Assembly (NCBI RefSeq): GCF_003987555.1
Contig: NZ_NGJW01000002.1
Coordinates: forward strand, 166,503 to 230,502
Reading direction: 5' to 3'
From: Vagococcus lutrae
GTDB lineage: Bacteria > Bacillota > Bacilli > Lactobacillales > Vagococcaceae
DNA length: 64,000 nt
Within the stretch, counting starts at the first letter, position 1; each line of letters opens with the position of its first letter. This document shows, piece by piece, positions 34,082 through 44,477 of this stretch. A model generated the notes under the pieces. It was not told the DNA's origin. It made no database searches and worked only from the letters and a program-made list of their open reading frames with translations. The position numbers and the translations under genes are program-made.

Positions 34082-34876
34082 TCACTTCGTTGAATTTTTA
34101 AGAGCTTCGTTTAAAGCAATCAGCTCTTTCTCTGATAGATAACGATAGTAACCTGGCTTTAAATTTCCTAACTCAATCATCATCACGCGTGTTCTTTCTA
34201 AGGCTGTCACGTGATAACCAAGTGCTTGAGCCATTCTTCTTATTTGACGGTTCAACCCTTGTTGTAACGTAATCTCAAACTGATAAGTCGATACTTGTTT
34301 CACCTGACATTTTTTAGTTTTCTGATGCTTACCTGTTACAGGATTAAAAATTGTCACCCCTTGCGCCATTTGTTTCAAAAACTCTTCGGAAATTGGCTGG
34401 TCTACGGCCACTTTATACGACTTATCGTGTCCATTTTCTTCTCTTAATATTTTATTGACGATATCTCCGTCATTGGTCATCAATAAAAGTCCCGTAGACT
34501 CTTTATCTAAACGACCGATTGGGAAAATCATCTCGGGATAATCCATAAACTCAGTTAAATTCCCCTCAACTTTAGTATCGGTGGTTGAGGTAACTCCTAC
34601 TGGTTTATTTAATGCCAAGTATACATGCGCTTGCTTCGGTACAATAGCTTGTCCATTGACTGTAACGTGTTGGTGAGCAAAAACTTTAGTTCCCACTTCT
34701 GCTACTTGACCATCAATTTTTACAGCACCACTTTCGATATGGCGATCTGCTTCCCTTCTCGAGCAAAAGCCTGACTGACTAATGTACTTATTCAGACGAA
34801 TCGCGTCGGCTTGCTCATGCTGTATTAGTTGCGAAGGATTTGCATGTTGATGACTCATCAATCTTGCCTTTTTCAT
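34082..34876 (-). CDS. rluF: 23S rRNA pseudouridine synthase, RluF type
   Basis: A pseudouridine synthase of the RsuA/RluB/RluF family, 264 residues. An S4 domain (IRLNKYISQSGFCSRREADR, residues 26-45) precedes the catalytic part with GRLDKESTGLL (catalytic Asp124), NGHDKSYKV and QGLNRQIRRMAQALG. The RluF subgroup modifies position 2604 of 23S rRNA in E. coli. It is distinct from the rluB gene at 13640-14362. GAGG is ten bases from the ATG. Specificity for U2604 is inferred from the S4-plus-GRLDKE pattern. Confidence 0.85.
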   Translation of the reverse strand: MKKARLMSHQHANPSQLIQHEQADAIRLNKYISQSGFCSRREADRHIESGAVKIDGQVAEVGTKVFAHQHVTVNGQAIVPKQAHVYLALNKPVGVTSTTDTKVEGNLTEFMDYPEMIFPIGRLDKESTGLLLMTNDGDIVNKILREENGHDKSYKVAVDQPISEEFLKQMAQGVTIFNPVTGKHQKTKKCQVKQVSTYQFEITLQQGLNRQIRRMAQALGYHVTALERTRVMMIELGNLKPGYYRYLSEKELIALNEALKNSTK

Positions 34877-34904
34877 CTTTAGAACGCCTCTTTCTCTTAC
34901 GACT

Positions 34905-34944
34905 TAAAAAACAGCCAAGCTCTCAGAAGAGTGGCTTGACTGTT
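34905..34944 (-). terminator. Terminator downstream of ppaC
   Basis: Eleven-base arms (34910-34920 and 34934-34944, one mismatch) followed on the minus strand by a T run. Confidence 0.85.
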
Positions 34945-34949
34945 AGGTT

Positions 34950-35873
34950 TTAAAATGCTTCAGTTAATTGTGGCACGACTTGTTTTTTACGAGAAACAAC
35001 ACCAGGAAGTAACGCAGTATGATTTTCTAAGGTCACGTTAAAGGCTTTCTCAACAGCCGCAATCTCTTCTCCAATAGCTAAAACAACGGAATCGCTATCT
35101 AAAATATTAGTAATAACAAGAACGAATAAGTCAAAGCCATCTTTGGAATTTTTTTCAGTCATCAATGCTTCTAATGACGCTTGACGTGCTAAAACTTCCG
35201 CCACATCCACTGTGTTAACTTGACCAATACGCACAATCTTGCCATTCATCGTAAATGATTTCGCGTCTAAGTCTAAAATTTCTTCATCTGTTTTTGTAGC
35301 AAGATTCGTGCCTGCTTTTAACATTTCCAGACCGTATTCTTCTAAATTAACATCTGCTATTTCAGCTAAAAGTTTTGCAACTTTTTCATCTTGATGCGTG
35401 CATGTTGGTGATTTGAATAAAAGCGTATCAGAAACGATAGCAGAAAGCATTAATCCTGCAATTTCTTTAGGAATAGCAATGTCATTTTCTTGATACATTT
35501 TATATAAGATTGTCGCCGTACAACCAACTGGCTCTGCACGATAGTACAGTGGATTCGCCGTTTCAAAATTAGCTATACGATGATGATCAACAACAGCTAA
35601 AACTTCGACGTCCTTAATATCGTCGACACTTTGTTGTGCTTCATTATGATCCACTAACATAACTTGGTTCGTCTCGTCACTCGCACGCTCTATAATACGT
35701 GGCGCAGCTACTTTAAAATAATCCAACGCAAATTGTGTTTCTTCATTAGGAGCACCTAATGCAACCGCTTCTGTTTTAAGACCTAATTGATTTTGTAAGT
35801 AGCTCATTGAAATAGCTGAAGTAATAGTATCCGTATCCGGATTTTTATGACCAAAAATTAAAATCGTTGACAT
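34950..35873 (-). CDS. ppaC: Manganese-dependent inorganic pyrophosphatase
   Basis: A family II pyrophosphatase (DHH superfamily) of 307 residues that hydrolyses pyrophosphate made by biosynthesis. The metal motifs are visible: [11 protein letters not shown] (His, Asp, Asp), [11 protein letters not shown] (DHH) and, C-terminally, [10 protein letters not shown], the substrate-binding SRKKQ. The DHHA2 domain makes up the last third. The ATG at 35873 has AAGGAG seven bases upstream. Confidence 0.96.
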   Translation of the reverse strand: MSTILIFGHKNPDTDTITSAISMSYLQNQLGLKTEAVALGAPNEETQFALDYFKVAAPRIIERASDETNQVMLVDHNEAQQSVDDIKDVEVLAVVDHHRIANFETANPLYYRAEPVGCTATILYKMYQENDIAIPKEIAGLMLSAIVSDTLLFKSPTCTHQDEKVAKLLAEIADVNLEEYGLEMLKAGTNLATKTDEEILDLDAKSFTMNGKIVRIGQVNTVDVAEVLARQASLEALMTEKNSKDGFDLFVLVITNILDSDSVVLAIGEEIAAVEKAFNVTLENHTALLPGVVSRKKQVVPQLTEAF

Positions 35874-35954
35874 ACAAAAACTCCTTCTTTCTTCATGTGG
35901 TTTCATTATATCATAAATCACCTTATATGTTATACCGTTTTAAACGAGCAAATA

Positions 35955-35982
35955 AAAAAGACGTCAAAATAGACGTCTTTTT
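35955..35982 (-). terminator. Terminator downstream of pflA
   Basis: Eleven-base perfect arms (35955-35965 and 35972-35982) with A and T runs. Confidence 0.88.
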
Positions 35983-35988
35983 AAACTT

Positions 35989-36759
35989 TTATGACCATAC
36001 ACGTGTTTGATAGCCTTTGTAATCATCGACATGTAATAGTTGCTGAGCATTTTTAACACGCTCTTGAGCAGGTGGATTGATACCTTCTAACGGGTAATCC
36101 AAGCCTAACTCTTGCCACTTGTATATCCCCATTGTGTGATAAGGCAATACTTCGACTTTATCAACATTATTTAATGTTTTGATGAAAGCATCTAAACGTA
36201 TTAAATATTCATCGTAGTCTGTACGTTGTGGAACAAGGACGTGACGAATCCATACCGGTTGATTAATATCTGAAAGGTACTGTGCCATTTCCAAAATATT
36301 CTCATTTGGATGGGATGTTAATTCACGATGTCCATCACTATCAATATGTTTGATATCAAATAACAGCAAATCTGTGTACTGCATTAATTCTTCAAACTTA
36401 CTAAAGAATGGTTCGCGACGAGTAAAAGGTTTCCCACAAGTGTCGATAGTCGTATGAATACCTTCTTTTTTAGCTTTTTTAAATAAATCTAGCAAGAAAT
36501 CTAACTGAAGTAAAGGTTCGCCACCACTTACTGTGATGCCCCCTTCTGCTCCCCAATAGCTACGATATTTTAAAGCTTCCTCTATCATCTCATCTGCCGT
36601 GACTTCACGTCCCCCACCGATTTTCCATGTATCAGGGTTATGACAGAACTGGCATCTCATTTGACACCCTTGAGTAAAAATAATAAAGCGTACACCAGGA
36701 CCGTCTACGGTTCCGAAGTTTTCAGTGGAATGTATTCTTCCGACAACTTGTTTCGACAT
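35989..36759 (-). CDS. pflA: Pyruvate formate-lyase activating enzyme
   Basis: A radical SAM enzyme of 256 residues that installs the glycyl radical on PflB under anaerobic conditions. The cluster motif is CQMRCQFCHN (CxxxCxxC), preceded by FGTVDGPGVRFIIFTQGC. The SAM-binding GGE motif is SGGEPLLQ. It is 58 bases past the pflB stop codon behind a terminator-like hairpin, so it is likely made in smaller amount than PflB by partial read-through. Confidence 0.96.
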   Translation of the reverse strand: MSKQVVGRIHSTENFGTVDGPGVRFIIFTQGCQMRCQFCHNPDTWKIGGGREVTADEMIEEALKYRSYWGAEGGITVSGGEPLLQLDFLLDLFKKAKKEGIHTTIDTCGKPFTRREPFFSKFEELMQYTDLLLFDIKHIDSDGHRELTSHPNENILEMAQYLSDINQPVWIRHVLVPQRTDYDEYLIRLDAFIKTLNNVDKVEVLPYHTMGIYKWQELGLDYPLEGINPPAQERVKNAQQLLHVDDYKGYQTRVWS

Positions 36760-36774
36760 CTTTTCTCATCTCCA

Positions 36775-36806
36775 TTTTTTAAAAAAGGGATGACTCTCGC
36801 CATCCC
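36775..36806 (-). terminator. Terminator between pflB and pflA (probably partial)
   Basis: Six-base GC-rich arms (36787-36792 and 36801-36806) followed on the minus strand by six T. Short stem, hence partial termination is likely. Confidence 0.7.
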
Positions 36807-36817
36807 ATTATTTTTTA

Positions 36818-39064
36818 TTACATGTGATCGTGTGATGTTCTTGCGATAACGTCTGCTTGTTGTTCCGGTGTTAAGTCACGGAATTTAACAGCGTAACCAG
36901 ATACACGAATCGTTAAGTTTGGATATTTTTCTGGATGTGCTTGTGCATCAAGTAATAACTCATTTGTGAAGACGTTGACGTTCAAGTGGTAACCACCTTT
37001 GTCAAAGTATCCGTCCATTACATTACGTAAGTTATTGATACGTGTTGCATCATCTTTACCTAATCCATTAGGGTTAATCGTTTGAGTATTAGAAATACCA
37101 TCTAGAGCATTTGTATAATCAAGACGTGCTGTTGAGTTTAATGAAGCTAACAAGCCATTTTTCTCACCTAAATATTTACCGTCTTGGTAACTTGGGTTAG
37201 CACCTGGTGCTAATGGTTTACCTGCACGACGTCCATCAGGTGTATTACCTGTTGCTTTACCGTATACAACGTTTGATGTAATCGTTAATAATGATGTTGT
37301 TGGTGTTGAATTACGGTATGTGTGTTGACGTTTAATTTGTGTCATAAAGTATTCAAGAATCCAGTTTGCTGTAGCATCTGCTTCTTCTTGGTCATTACCG
37401 TATGTAGGGAATTCGTTTGTTGGTACATAGTCTACTGCTAAACCATCTTCATCACGAATTACTTCAACATTACCATGTTTGATAGCCATTAAACTATCCG
37501 CAGCATGTGAGATACCTGCAATACCTGTTGCGAAAGTACGTTTTAAGTCGCTATCCATTAAAGCTAATTGAGGTGCTTCATATGCATATTTATCATGCAT
37601 GAAGTGAATAACATTTAATGTGTTAACGTACAATTCTGCTAACCAGTCCATAATATCTTTGTAGTTTTCGATAAATTCATCGTAGTCTAATTTATCACCA
37701 GTCATTGGACGGAAACGAGGTGCCACTTGTTGTTTTGTCATTTCATCGACACCACCGTTAATCGCATAAAGAACAGCTTTAGCTAAGTTAGCACGTGCTC
37801 CAAAGAATTGCATATCTTTACCAACGACTGTTGCAGACACACAACATGCGATAGCGCAGTCATCTGAACCCCAGTTTTCACGTAATAAATCATCATTTTC
37901 AAATTGAATAGATGAGCTTTCTTTTGCGATTTTTGCAGCAAAAGTACGGAAACCTTCTGGTAATCTTGATGAGTATAAAACAGTTAAGTTTGGCTCTGGA
38001 GATGGTCCCATATTTGTTAATGTATGTAAAATACGGAAATCATTTTTCGTTACTAATGAACGTCCATCTAATCCCATACCCGCAATACTTAGTGTTGCCC
38101 AAATTGGGTAACCAGAGAATAATTGGTTATATTCTGGTGTACGAGCGAATTTAACCATACGTAATTTCATAATTAGGTGGTCAATTAACTCTTGTGCTTC
38201 GAATTCAGTGATTAATCCACGTTCTAAATCACGTTGAATATAAATATCTAAGAATGCTGAGATACGTCCGATAGACATTGCAGCACCGTTTTGAGATTTA
38301 ATAGCAGCTAAATAACCAAAGTATAGCCATTGAATAGCTTCTTTTGCATTTTCAGCTGGACGAGAAATATCAAATCCATAAGAAGCTGCCATCTCTTTCA
38401 TTTGTGCTAATGCACGATATTGTTCTGTGATTTCTTCACGTAAACGAATAACATCATCTGTCATCACTTTGTTACCAGTGTTAGCATGATCTTTGGCTTT
38501 TTGCTCCATTAAGAAGTCAATACCATACAAAGCAATACGACGGTAGTCACCGATTATACGGCCACGTCCGTATGCGTCTGGTAAACCAGTAATAATTTTG
38601 TTACGACGAGCAGCACGCATTTCTGGTGTGTAAGCATCGAAAACACCTTGGTTATGTGTTTTTCTCCAGTCAGTAAAGATTTTCGTCATTTCTTCATCTG
38701 TTTCATAACCGTTTGATGTTAAGGCATTGTTTGCCATTTTGATTCCACCAAAAGGCATGAATGCTTGTTTCAATGGTACGTCTGTTTGTAATCCGACAAT
38801 TTTTTCTTCTTCTTTGATTAAATAACCTGGTTCATGCGACGTAATCGTTGCAGGAATATTACTATCCATGTCGTATACGCCATTTTTTTCATGTTGAATT
38901 TCAAAAAGTTCTTGTAATTTAGTCCATAATTTGTCTGTGCTTGGTGCGATTGGCTCTAGGAAACTGTCATCTCCGCGATACTCAGTGTAGTTTGCTTGAA
39001 TAAAGTCACGTACGTTAACTTCTTTTTTCCACGCTTCGCCTTTAAATCCATCCCAATGTCCCAT
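36818..39064 (-). CDS. pflB: Formate C-acetyltransferase (pyruvate formate-lyase)
   Basis: A 748-residue glycyl-radical enzyme that splits pyruvate with CoA into acetyl-CoA and formate in mixed-acid fermentation. The two adjacent active-site cysteines are in [14 protein letters not shown], followed by [10 protein letters not shown]. The glycyl radical site is Gly723 in RVSGYAVKF near the C-terminus. The ATG at 39064 has GGAGG upstream; an in-frame start farther up lacks one. Its activase pflA is next downstream. A promoter with TTGTGA lies at 39116-39143. It indicates oxygen-sensitive fermentation. Confidence 0.97.
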   Translation of the reverse strand: MGHWDGFKGEAWKKEVNVRDFIQANYTEYRGDDSFLEPIAPSTDKLWTKLQELFEIQHEKNGVYDMDSNIPATITSHEPGYLIKEEEKIVGLQTDVPLKQAFMPFGGIKMANNALTSNGYETDEEMTKIFTDWRKTHNQGVFDAYTPEMRAARRNKIITGLPDAYGRGRIIGDYRRIALYGIDFLMEQKAKDHANTGNKVMTDDVIRLREEITEQYRALAQMKEMAASYGFDISRPAENAKEAIQWLYFGYLAAIKSQNGAAMSIGRISAFLDIYIQRDLERGLITEFEAQELIDHLIMKLRMVKFARTPEYNQLFSGYPIWATLSIAGMGLDGRSLVTKNDFRILHTLTNMGPSPEPNLTVLYSSRLPEGFRTFAAKIAKESSSIQFENDDLLRENWGSDDCAIACCVSATVVGKDMQFFGARANLAKAVLYAINGGVDEMTKQQVAPRFRPMTGDKLDYDEFIENYKDIMDWLAELYVNTLNVIHFMHDKYAYEAPQLALMDSDLKRTFATGIAGISHAADSLMAIKHGNVEVIRDEDGLAVDYVPTNEFPTYGNDQEEADATANWILEYFMTQIKRQHTYRNSTPTTSLLTITSNVVYGKATGNTPDGRRAGKPLAPGANPSYQDGKYLGEKNGLLASLNSTARLDYTNALDGISNTQTINPNGLGKDDATRINNLRNVMDGYFDKGGYHLNVNVFTNELLLDAQAHPEKYPNLTIRVSGYAVKFRDLTPEQQADVIARTSHDHM

Positions 39065-39438
39065 TAACTGGACCTCCTCTTTCTTTTTACATCTTTGTAA
39101 CAGCTTTACAATTACAGTATAACACAAGATAAAAATATCACAAGCATTTTGTGTGAAAATAATCTATTTTTCTTTTTTTATTTTAAAAAAAGTGAATAAA
39201 GCTATTAATATCAACATTTTAAAATGTTATGCTTATCACAAATTTATATAAAATGATTGTTTTAACTGTTTCAAACATTACCTTTCTCTGTACTAATACA
39301 GTTGTGTTTTTAAGGCTTTCTGCATTATAACACCGTTTTCATAAATTTATTTTTTAACTACCCGATATTTTAATAACACTATTAGATAAAATCAGTTATA
39401 ATAAGGCATGGGAGTAACGATTCAGAGAGTGGTGATGT
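39065..39438. other. Divergent intergenic region between pflB and cls
   Basis: AT-rich, 374 bases. It holds the pflB promoter, a cls -10 box (TATAAT, 39397-39402, poor -35), and a cre-like half (TGAAAACG on the minus strand near 39330-39340, second half poor). TTGTGA half-sites near the pflB -35 recall Rex or Crp/Fnr sites but do not form a good palindrome. No coding frame looks real. Confidence 0.6.
39116..39143 (-). promoter_or_regulatory. Promoter of pflB
   Basis: Minus-strand -35 TTGTGA (39138-39143) and -10 TATACT (39116-39121), spacer 16. A TCACA/TGTGA inverted pair spans 39138-39156. Confidence 0.7.
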
Positions 39439-40965
39439 ATGAAATTATTAAAAATTATAACAAATCGAGTCTTTTTAATTGGTGTTTTATTATTAATTCA
39501 ACTATTGCTAATTGTCGGGATTCTTTGGCAATTTCAAGAGTACTTCGTTTACTTCTATGCCGTTTACGTTATCGCAGCTTTATTTGCCATTTTAAGTATT
39601 ATTAATAGTCGTCGCAATCCAGCTTATAAAATTGCATGGCTTATCCCAGTCATGTTATTACCTTATATAGGTGTGGTGATTTATTTTATTTTCGGTCATC
39701 TATATGTACGGAGCGATTTTGTTAATCGCATGCGTAAAGTACAAGTGGCTGAAACGCGAGCAATCGAACAAACGGTAGAAAAAGTCGCTTTGCCTGAAAA
39801 TGATATGGATGCAATCATTCAATCAAACTATCTCACCAACTACGGTCTTGTACCCTTATTTAAAAACACAAAGAGTCAGTACCTCCCACTAGGTGAAGAT
39901 ATGTTTGAATCGATGAAGATCGAATTAGAAAAAGCTGAAAAATACATTTTTATGGAATACTTTATTATCGAAAAAGGAAAAATGTGGGACGAAATACTAG
40001 AAATACTCGTCCGAAAAGCTGAACAAGGCGTTGATGTCAGATTAATGTACGACGACTTTGGCTGTATGTTTACACTTCCTCATCGCTATGATCTTGAACT
40101 AGAAAAAATGGGAATAAAATCTTGTGTGTTTAATCCTTTCGTTCCAGTTCTTTCTTCTATTTTCAATAATCGTAATCATCGAAAAATTACCGTGATTGAC
40201 GGAAAAGTAGCGTTTACTGGCGGCGCTAATCTAGCTGATGAATACATTAATGAAATTGAGCGATTCGGTCACTGGAAAGATACGGCGATTCGCTTAGAAG
40301 GTGAAGCAGCTTGGGGATTTACACTGATGTTCTTAACACTTTGGGATTTTGTCCGTGGTGAGAATGACGTCTATGAAGACTATCATCCTGGTCATTTTCC
40401 AGAACTTCCTGATGAGGAAGGATTTTATCAACCATATACTGACATCCCTTTTGATGAAGAGTCTCTCAGCAGTAATGTCTATCTATCACTTATTAATCGA
40501 GCGGATCACTATGTTTACATTACAACACCGTATCTGATTATTGATAATTTATTAATGGAAGCTCTATGTAATGCCGCGAAGAGTGGGGTTGATGTTAGAA
40601 TTCAAACACCTCATATTCCTGATAAATGGTATGTACATGCTGTCACACGCTCTAATTACGACCAACTAATAGAAGCAGGTGTAAAGATTTATGAATACAC
40701 GCCTGGCTTTATCCATTCTAAGACATTTGTGGTTGATGACGAATATGCGGTGGTCGGTTCGATTAACATGGATTATCGCAGTTTATATCTTCATATTGAA
40801 TGTGGCGTATGGATGTATAAAACGACAGCGGTCCAAGAAGTATATGATGACTTTATCGCGACCCAAGCGTTATGTCAGGAAATTACTATTGATGAAGTAA
40901 GACGAGTTGGTTGGTGGCGACATTTAGGACGAGCTGTTTTAAATGTTTTTGCCCCACTTATGTAA
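39439..40965 (+). CDS. cls: Cardiolipin synthase
   Basis: A membrane-bound phospholipase-D-family enzyme of 508 residues that condenses two phosphatidylglycerols into cardiolipin. Two N-terminal membrane helices (about residues 10-30 and 37-57, then VMLLPYIGVVIYFIFG) precede two HKD motifs: HRKITVIDGKVAFTGGANL and HSKTFVVDDEYAVVGSINMD. The start follows GAGAG. It is divergent from pflB and ends in a terminator shared with the convergent kinase gene. Confidence 0.94.
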   Translation: MKLLKIITNRVFLIGVLLLIQLLLIVGILWQFQEYFVYFYAVYVIAALFAILSIINSRRNPAYKIAWLIPVMLLPYIGVVIYFIFGHLYVRSDFVNRMRKVQVAETRAIEQTVEKVALPENDMDAIIQSNYLTNYGLVPLFKNTKSQYLPLGEDMFESMKIELEKAEKYIFMEYFIIEKGKMWDEILEILVRKAEQGVDVRLMYDDFGCMFTLPHRYDLELEKMGIKSCVFNPFVPVLSSIFNNRNHRKITVIDGKVAFTGGANLADEYINEIERFGHWKDTAIRLEGEAAWGFTLMFLTLWDFVRGENDVYEDYHPGHFPELPDEEGFYQPYTDIPFDEESLSSNVYLSLINRADHYVYITTPYLIIDNLLMEALCNAAKSGVDVRIQTPHIPDKWYVHAVTRSNYDQLIEAGVKIYEYTPGFIHSKTFVVDDEYAVVGSINMDYRSLYLHIECGVWMYKTTAVQEVYDDFIATQALCQEITIDEVRRVGWWRHLGRAVLNVFAPLM

Positions 40966-40967
40966 GC

Positions 40968-41005
40968 AAAAAACGTTATGCTAATGTTTAAGCATAACGT
41001 TTTTT
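40968..41005. terminator. Bidirectional terminator between cls and the kinase gene
   Basis: Fourteen-base perfect arms (40968-40981 and 40992-41005) with A and T runs. The stop codon of the minus-strand gene is inside it. Confidence 0.92.
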
Positions 41006-41496
41006 ATTTTATTTAATTGTCGTTGATTCTTGATAAGCGTCATCTTATCAGGATATCTATTGACAATATTTTGATAATGTTGCTGTTTGTCTCGCGTTCT
41101 TCCCTTATATAAAACCCAAGTAATAAACTCCCAATCCAGTTTTTCTTCACAGCCTTTTGCCATGTCTGGCCTTGTCGTTCCTTGATATTTTATATAACGT
41201 TTAATAACACGCTTTAAACAAGCCCAACGCGAGAACTTCAGCCAAATAATCCACGTTGCTTCTTCCAATCTTTGTGCTTGATGATATCGTGTATAATTCC
41301 CCTCAATAATCCATTGTTCTCTTGCCATAAAGTCACTTACTTCTTTAAGAGCTTCTTTATCTTCTTTAACTTGCCAATTCGGTAAAAATTGGACGGTATC
41401 GAGATGAAGTACAGGAATGTCATTCACTACTCCTATCTCACGAGCTAAAGTCGATTTTCCACTCCCACTATAACCAATAATAGCCACTTTCATCAT
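40981..41496 (-). CDS. P-loop kinase-like protein (FlaR/topology-modulation family)
   Basis: A 171-residue ATPase with Walker A GYSGSGKST (residues 8-16) and the adenylate-kinase-like segment VLHLDTVQFLPNWQV, then WIIEGNYTRYHQ. Proteins of this type are annotated as DNA topology modulation protein FlaR; the true substrate is unknown, and a small-molecule kinase role is plausible. It has a weak AAAGGG ribosome site and no operon partners. Confidence 0.8.
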   Translation of the reverse strand: MMKVAIIGYSGSGKSTLAREIGVVNDIPVLHLDTVQFLPNWQVKEDKEALKEVSDFMAREQWIIEGNYTRYHQAQRLEEATWIIWLKFSRWACLKRVIKRYIKYQGTTRPDMAKGCEEKLDWEFITWVLYKGRTRDKQQHYQNIVNRYPDKMTLIKNQRQLNKIKNVMLKH

Positions 41497-41532
41497 TTAA
41501 CACCGCCCTTTCACCCTATATAAACAAAAGTA

Positions 41533-41569
41533 AACTCATAAGGATTCATATTAAGGCTCCTTATGAGTT
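41533..41569 (-). terminator. Terminator of the lac operon
   Basis: Twelve-base perfect arms (41533-41544 and 41558-41569), followed on the minus strand by TACTTTTG, a weak U tract. Confidence 0.75.
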
Positions 41570-41577
41570 TTCTAACA

Positions 41578-42510
41578 TTATAACTTAACTACTTTAACAG
41601 AACTATAGATGTTTTCATATTCTTTTAAATTAACGTAACCAGTCTTCTTCTCCATAGCATTCAAAATACCTAAGGACATAGAACACTTCATTACTTCCTC
41701 GATTGATTTATTTTCTAATAAACTTACCGAAATACCTGCGACAGTTGCATCTCCACTACCTACCGGATTAACCACCGAAACTGTAGGTATATTAACTTCA
41801 TAAAAGTCGTCATAATATTTGACATAAGCACCTTTGCTCCCTCTAGAAATTAATATTAAAGGTATTTCTTTTAACAAGACGTTATTTAATACGATATCTT
41901 TAGCGTTAATCTCAAATTCCTCAACCTCAACATGTAATAGTTCGCATATTTCAGACTCATTAGGTTTTATAGCAAATGGTTTCTTTTCAGATCTAATTAC
42001 ACTCTGTAATAATTCTCCAGAAGCATCTACTATTACTTTCTGATTTTCTTCGGCTTCTTCTAATAATGTTCTGTAAAAGTTAGTTTCTACACCATTAGGA
42101 ACACTTCCAGATATCACGACTACTTCTGCGTACTTCACTAGCTCAGAAAATTTATCCAAAAAATCATTTTGCACACTTTTTTCGATGAATGGTCCTCGTT
42201 CAAGAACCTCAGTTTGATTCCCATCATGAAGTATAGCTATACAATTTCTAGTATTTTTTTTAGTGAACGTGAAGTCGTGTTTTATTCTATCTTTTAATAA
42301 CTCTTCTGTGATAAACGTTCCATTAGCTCCACCCACCAATCCTGTAGCTAAAACGGGTTTTTGCATTTGCTTTATTATACGTGTCACGTTTAACCCTTTT
42401 CCACCAGGAGTTTTTTCATATTCTTCTGCTCTATTGACATTATTTAACATTAATTGATTGAGGCGATATGAGATATCTACAGAAGGATTCATTGTTACTG
42501 TTAATATCAT
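41578..42510 (-). CDS. lacC: Tagatose-6-phosphate kinase
   Basis: A PfkB-family sugar kinase of 310 residues that makes tagatose 1,6-bisphosphate. The N-terminal MILTVTMNPSVDISY, the substrate motif TPGGKGLNVTRI, and the C-terminal NPVGSGDATVAGI (catalytic Asp) are clear. Closely related 1-phosphofructokinases share these motifs; the neighbours lacA, lacB and lacD fix the assignment. It is the last gene of the operon and is followed by a terminator. Confidence 0.93.
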   Translation of the reverse strand: MILTVTMNPSVDISYRLNQLMLNNVNRAEEYEKTPGGKGLNVTRIIKQMQKPVLATGLVGGANGTFITEELLKDRIKHDFTFTKKNTRNCIAILHDGNQTEVLERGPFIEKSVQNDFLDKFSELVKYAEVVVISGSVPNGVETNFYRTLLEEAEENQKVIVDASGELLQSVIRSEKKPFAIKPNESEICELLHVEVEEFEINAKDIVLNNVLLKEIPLILISRGSKGAYVKYYDDFYEVNIPTVSVVNPVGSGDATVAGISVSLLENKSIEEVMKCSMSLGILNAMEKKTGYVNLKEYENIYSSVKVVKL

Positions 42511-42519
42511 TTTCTTACC

Positions 42520-43506
42520 TCACTTAAATTTAGAATGCCATGAGCTTGCGGTTTCGAAGACAGCTTTATTCAAATCTTCTATATTTTTTCTTCCTTCTGT
42601 TTTTAACCATTCAGTTGCTTCTTCTTCTCCTCCACGCACATAAGCAGGTAAGCCATTTTGCCATGTTGCTCTTCCGCATAAAACACCATTAAATTCAGAG
42701 TTAGCTTCAGCTGCAAAATATAATGTTTTTTGGAACAAATCAGCACTTACACCTGCACTTAAGAAAATGAATGGTAAGTGAGTAGACATACTTTGATTAC
42801 GAAAATGTTCTAAGGCTTCCTCTTTACTGTATACGACATCATCTCTATTGGTAAAGCCTTCAACAAAATTCATATTCACTGGTACTTCAACCTTCAATAC
42901 ATCCACATGATAGCGTTCTTTTGAAAATTCTTTCATCATATTTATTACTTTATTAGGTTTAATTTTCGCAAATTCTTTGCTATTATTATCAGTAATTTCA
43001 TTATCATACGATAATAACTCAAGATAGAACGGAAGATCCGCCCCTACACACTCTAACCCAATTCTCTCAACGAACGCGTGTTTTCTTTGATTTATTTTAT
43101 CATTATCGTCTGAATTATAATAAAGAAGAAATTTCACAGCATCCGCTCCCATTTCCTTCAAACGGTAAACAGATATATCATCTATCAAATCAGGAAATCG
43201 ACCCGATTCACTAGTATCATACCCTGTTTTTTCATATGCAACTATTAGGCCTGCCTTTGAATTTCTGAGCTGACTAGCTGGAATTCCATACTCAGGATCA
43301 AGCAATATTGATGATGAATATGGCGTTAGTTCTTTAGAAACTAACTTCTTAAACTCAGTAATAGCACAATCTTCATCACCAGTATACTGCTCTTTATTCA
43401 GCATTTTTTTTAAAGCTCCACGCTGATCTATGGCCAATGCAGCAATTACACCATCTTTCGTTGATAGATTCTCCATATGTTGACGTTTATTTTTAGATAA
43501 TAACAT
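42520..43506 (-). CDS. lacD: Tagatose 1,6-bisphosphate aldolase
   Basis: A class I aldolase of 328 residues that cleaves tagatose 1,6-bisphosphate into dihydroxyacetone phosphate and glyceraldehyde 3-phosphate. It starts MLLSKNKRQHMENLSTKDGV and has the family segments ALAIDQRGALKKML, SILLDPEYGIPAS, and the Schiff-base region near DVLKVEVPVNM. It lies nine bases upstream of lacC. In other lac operons lacD follows lacC; here the order is reversed. Confidence 0.94.
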   Translation of the reverse strand: MLLSKNKRQHMENLSTKDGVIAALAIDQRGALKKMLNKEQYTGDEDCAITEFKKLVSKELTPYSSSILLDPEYGIPASQLRNSKAGLIVAYEKTGYDTSESGRFPDLIDDISVYRLKEMGADAVKFLLYYNSDDNDKINQRKHAFVERIGLECVGADLPFYLELLSYDNEITDNNSKEFAKIKPNKVINMMKEFSKERYHVDVLKVEVPVNMNFVEGFTNRDDVVYSKEEALEHFRNQSMSTHLPFIFLSAGVSADLFQKTLYFAAEANSEFNGVLCGRATWQNGLPAYVRGGEEEATEWLKTEGRKNIEDLNKAVFETASSWHSKFK

Positions 43507-43518
43507 ATATAATCACTC

Positions 43519-44034
43519 CTAATCAGTATACTCGCCGTTGTCCCATTTCTCTAATAAATCATCAAAAAGTTCTTGTTCTTTAACAATCTCCTTTTCACTA
43601 TCTAACTCTTCTAAATGATTGATGACTTTTTTACTCATATCTGTTTCTTGATACTGTGCTTCAAAGAAGGCTTTAGCAATATCGCATATTAAAAATTCTC
43701 CTGTGATTTTACCACCAAACCCTATAACATTAGCATTAAGACTACTTTTGGCATAGATTGCACTTGTCATATCTCTCACTAGCGCAGCTCTCACACCAGG
43801 CACTTTATTAACTGCGTTTGTAATACCTACACCTGTTCCGCAAATCACAATACCTGCATCAACTTCTCCTGATGCAACTAACTCGCCTACTTTTTTTCCA
43901 TAAATTGGATAGTGTGTTCTTTGAAAACCATATGTCCCTACATCAATCACTTCATAGTTTAAATTTCTAAAAAAGTCAGCTACAGCAATTTTTACATCCG
44001 TAACAATATGATCGCATCCAATCGCTATTTTCAT
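43519..44034 (-). CDS. lacB: Galactose-6-phosphate isomerase subunit B
   Basis: LacB of the RpiB/LacAB fold, 171 residues. It has the active-site elements CDH near the start and [17 protein letters not shown]. With LacA it isomerises galactose 6-phosphate to tagatose 6-phosphate. The gene follows lacA by 12 bases and precedes lacD by 12 bases. Confidence 0.95.
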   Translation of the reverse strand: MKIAIGCDHIVTDVKIAVADFFRNLNYEVIDVGTYGFQRTHYPIYGKKVGELVASGEVDAGIVICGTGVGITNAVNKVPGVRAALVRDMTSAIYAKSSLNANVIGFGGKITGEFLICDIAKAFFEAQYQETDMSKKVINHLEELDSEKEIVKEQELFDDLLEKWDNGEYTD

Positions 44035-44046
44035 ATAGATTCTCCT

Positions 44047-44475
44047 TTATATCATTTTATTCAACATATCTACTCTTATTTGATGTCTTCCACCATCATA
44101 CTCAGCTTTTAAAAACGCTAGTACAATGTTTTCAGCTAGTTTTTCTCCTACAATTTGACTACCTATAGTAATCATCTGAGAATTATTATGCTCTCGTGTC
44201 ATATATGCTGATCTTTCTTCAGACACCTCAGCTGCAATCATACCTTTATGTTTTGTTGCTACCATGAAGCTTCCTGCGCCGTATGCATCAAAACTAACAC
44301 CCAAATTATCTTTATTCTTTTTCAACTCATTAACTACTTTTTCGGTCGATTCTACAAAAGTATCAGATGCTTTTTCAGAAACATCTAAAATACTAAATCC
44401 TTCCTCTGTTAAAACATTTTTTATTTTTTCTTTGAGTTCAAAACCATCATTATCTGCACCAATAATTACTTTCAT
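44047..44475 (-). CDS. lacA: Galactose-6-phosphate isomerase subunit A
   Basis: LacA, 142 residues, with the RpiB-like fold. It begins [20 protein letters not shown] and contains [16 protein letters not shown], where the cysteine of RpiB is absent as usual for LacA. It acts with LacB. It lies only two bases from the lacR stop codon, so lacR and lacA are tightly joined. Confidence 0.94.
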   Translation of the reverse strand: MKVIIGADNDGFELKEKIKNVLTEEGFSILDVSEKASDTFVESTEKVVNELKKNKDNLGVSFDAYGAGSFMVATKHKGMIAAEVSEERSAYMTREHNNSQMITIGSQIVGEKLAENIVLAFLKAEYDGGRHQIRVDMLNKMI

Positions 44476-44477
44476 TT

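Noticed and set aside
39138..39156. Rex site (TTGTGA-N6-TCACAA) at the pflB promoter
   Set aside because: The half-sites are in the wrong orientation (TCACA then TGTGA) with five-base arms; a direct-repeat reading is also imperfect.
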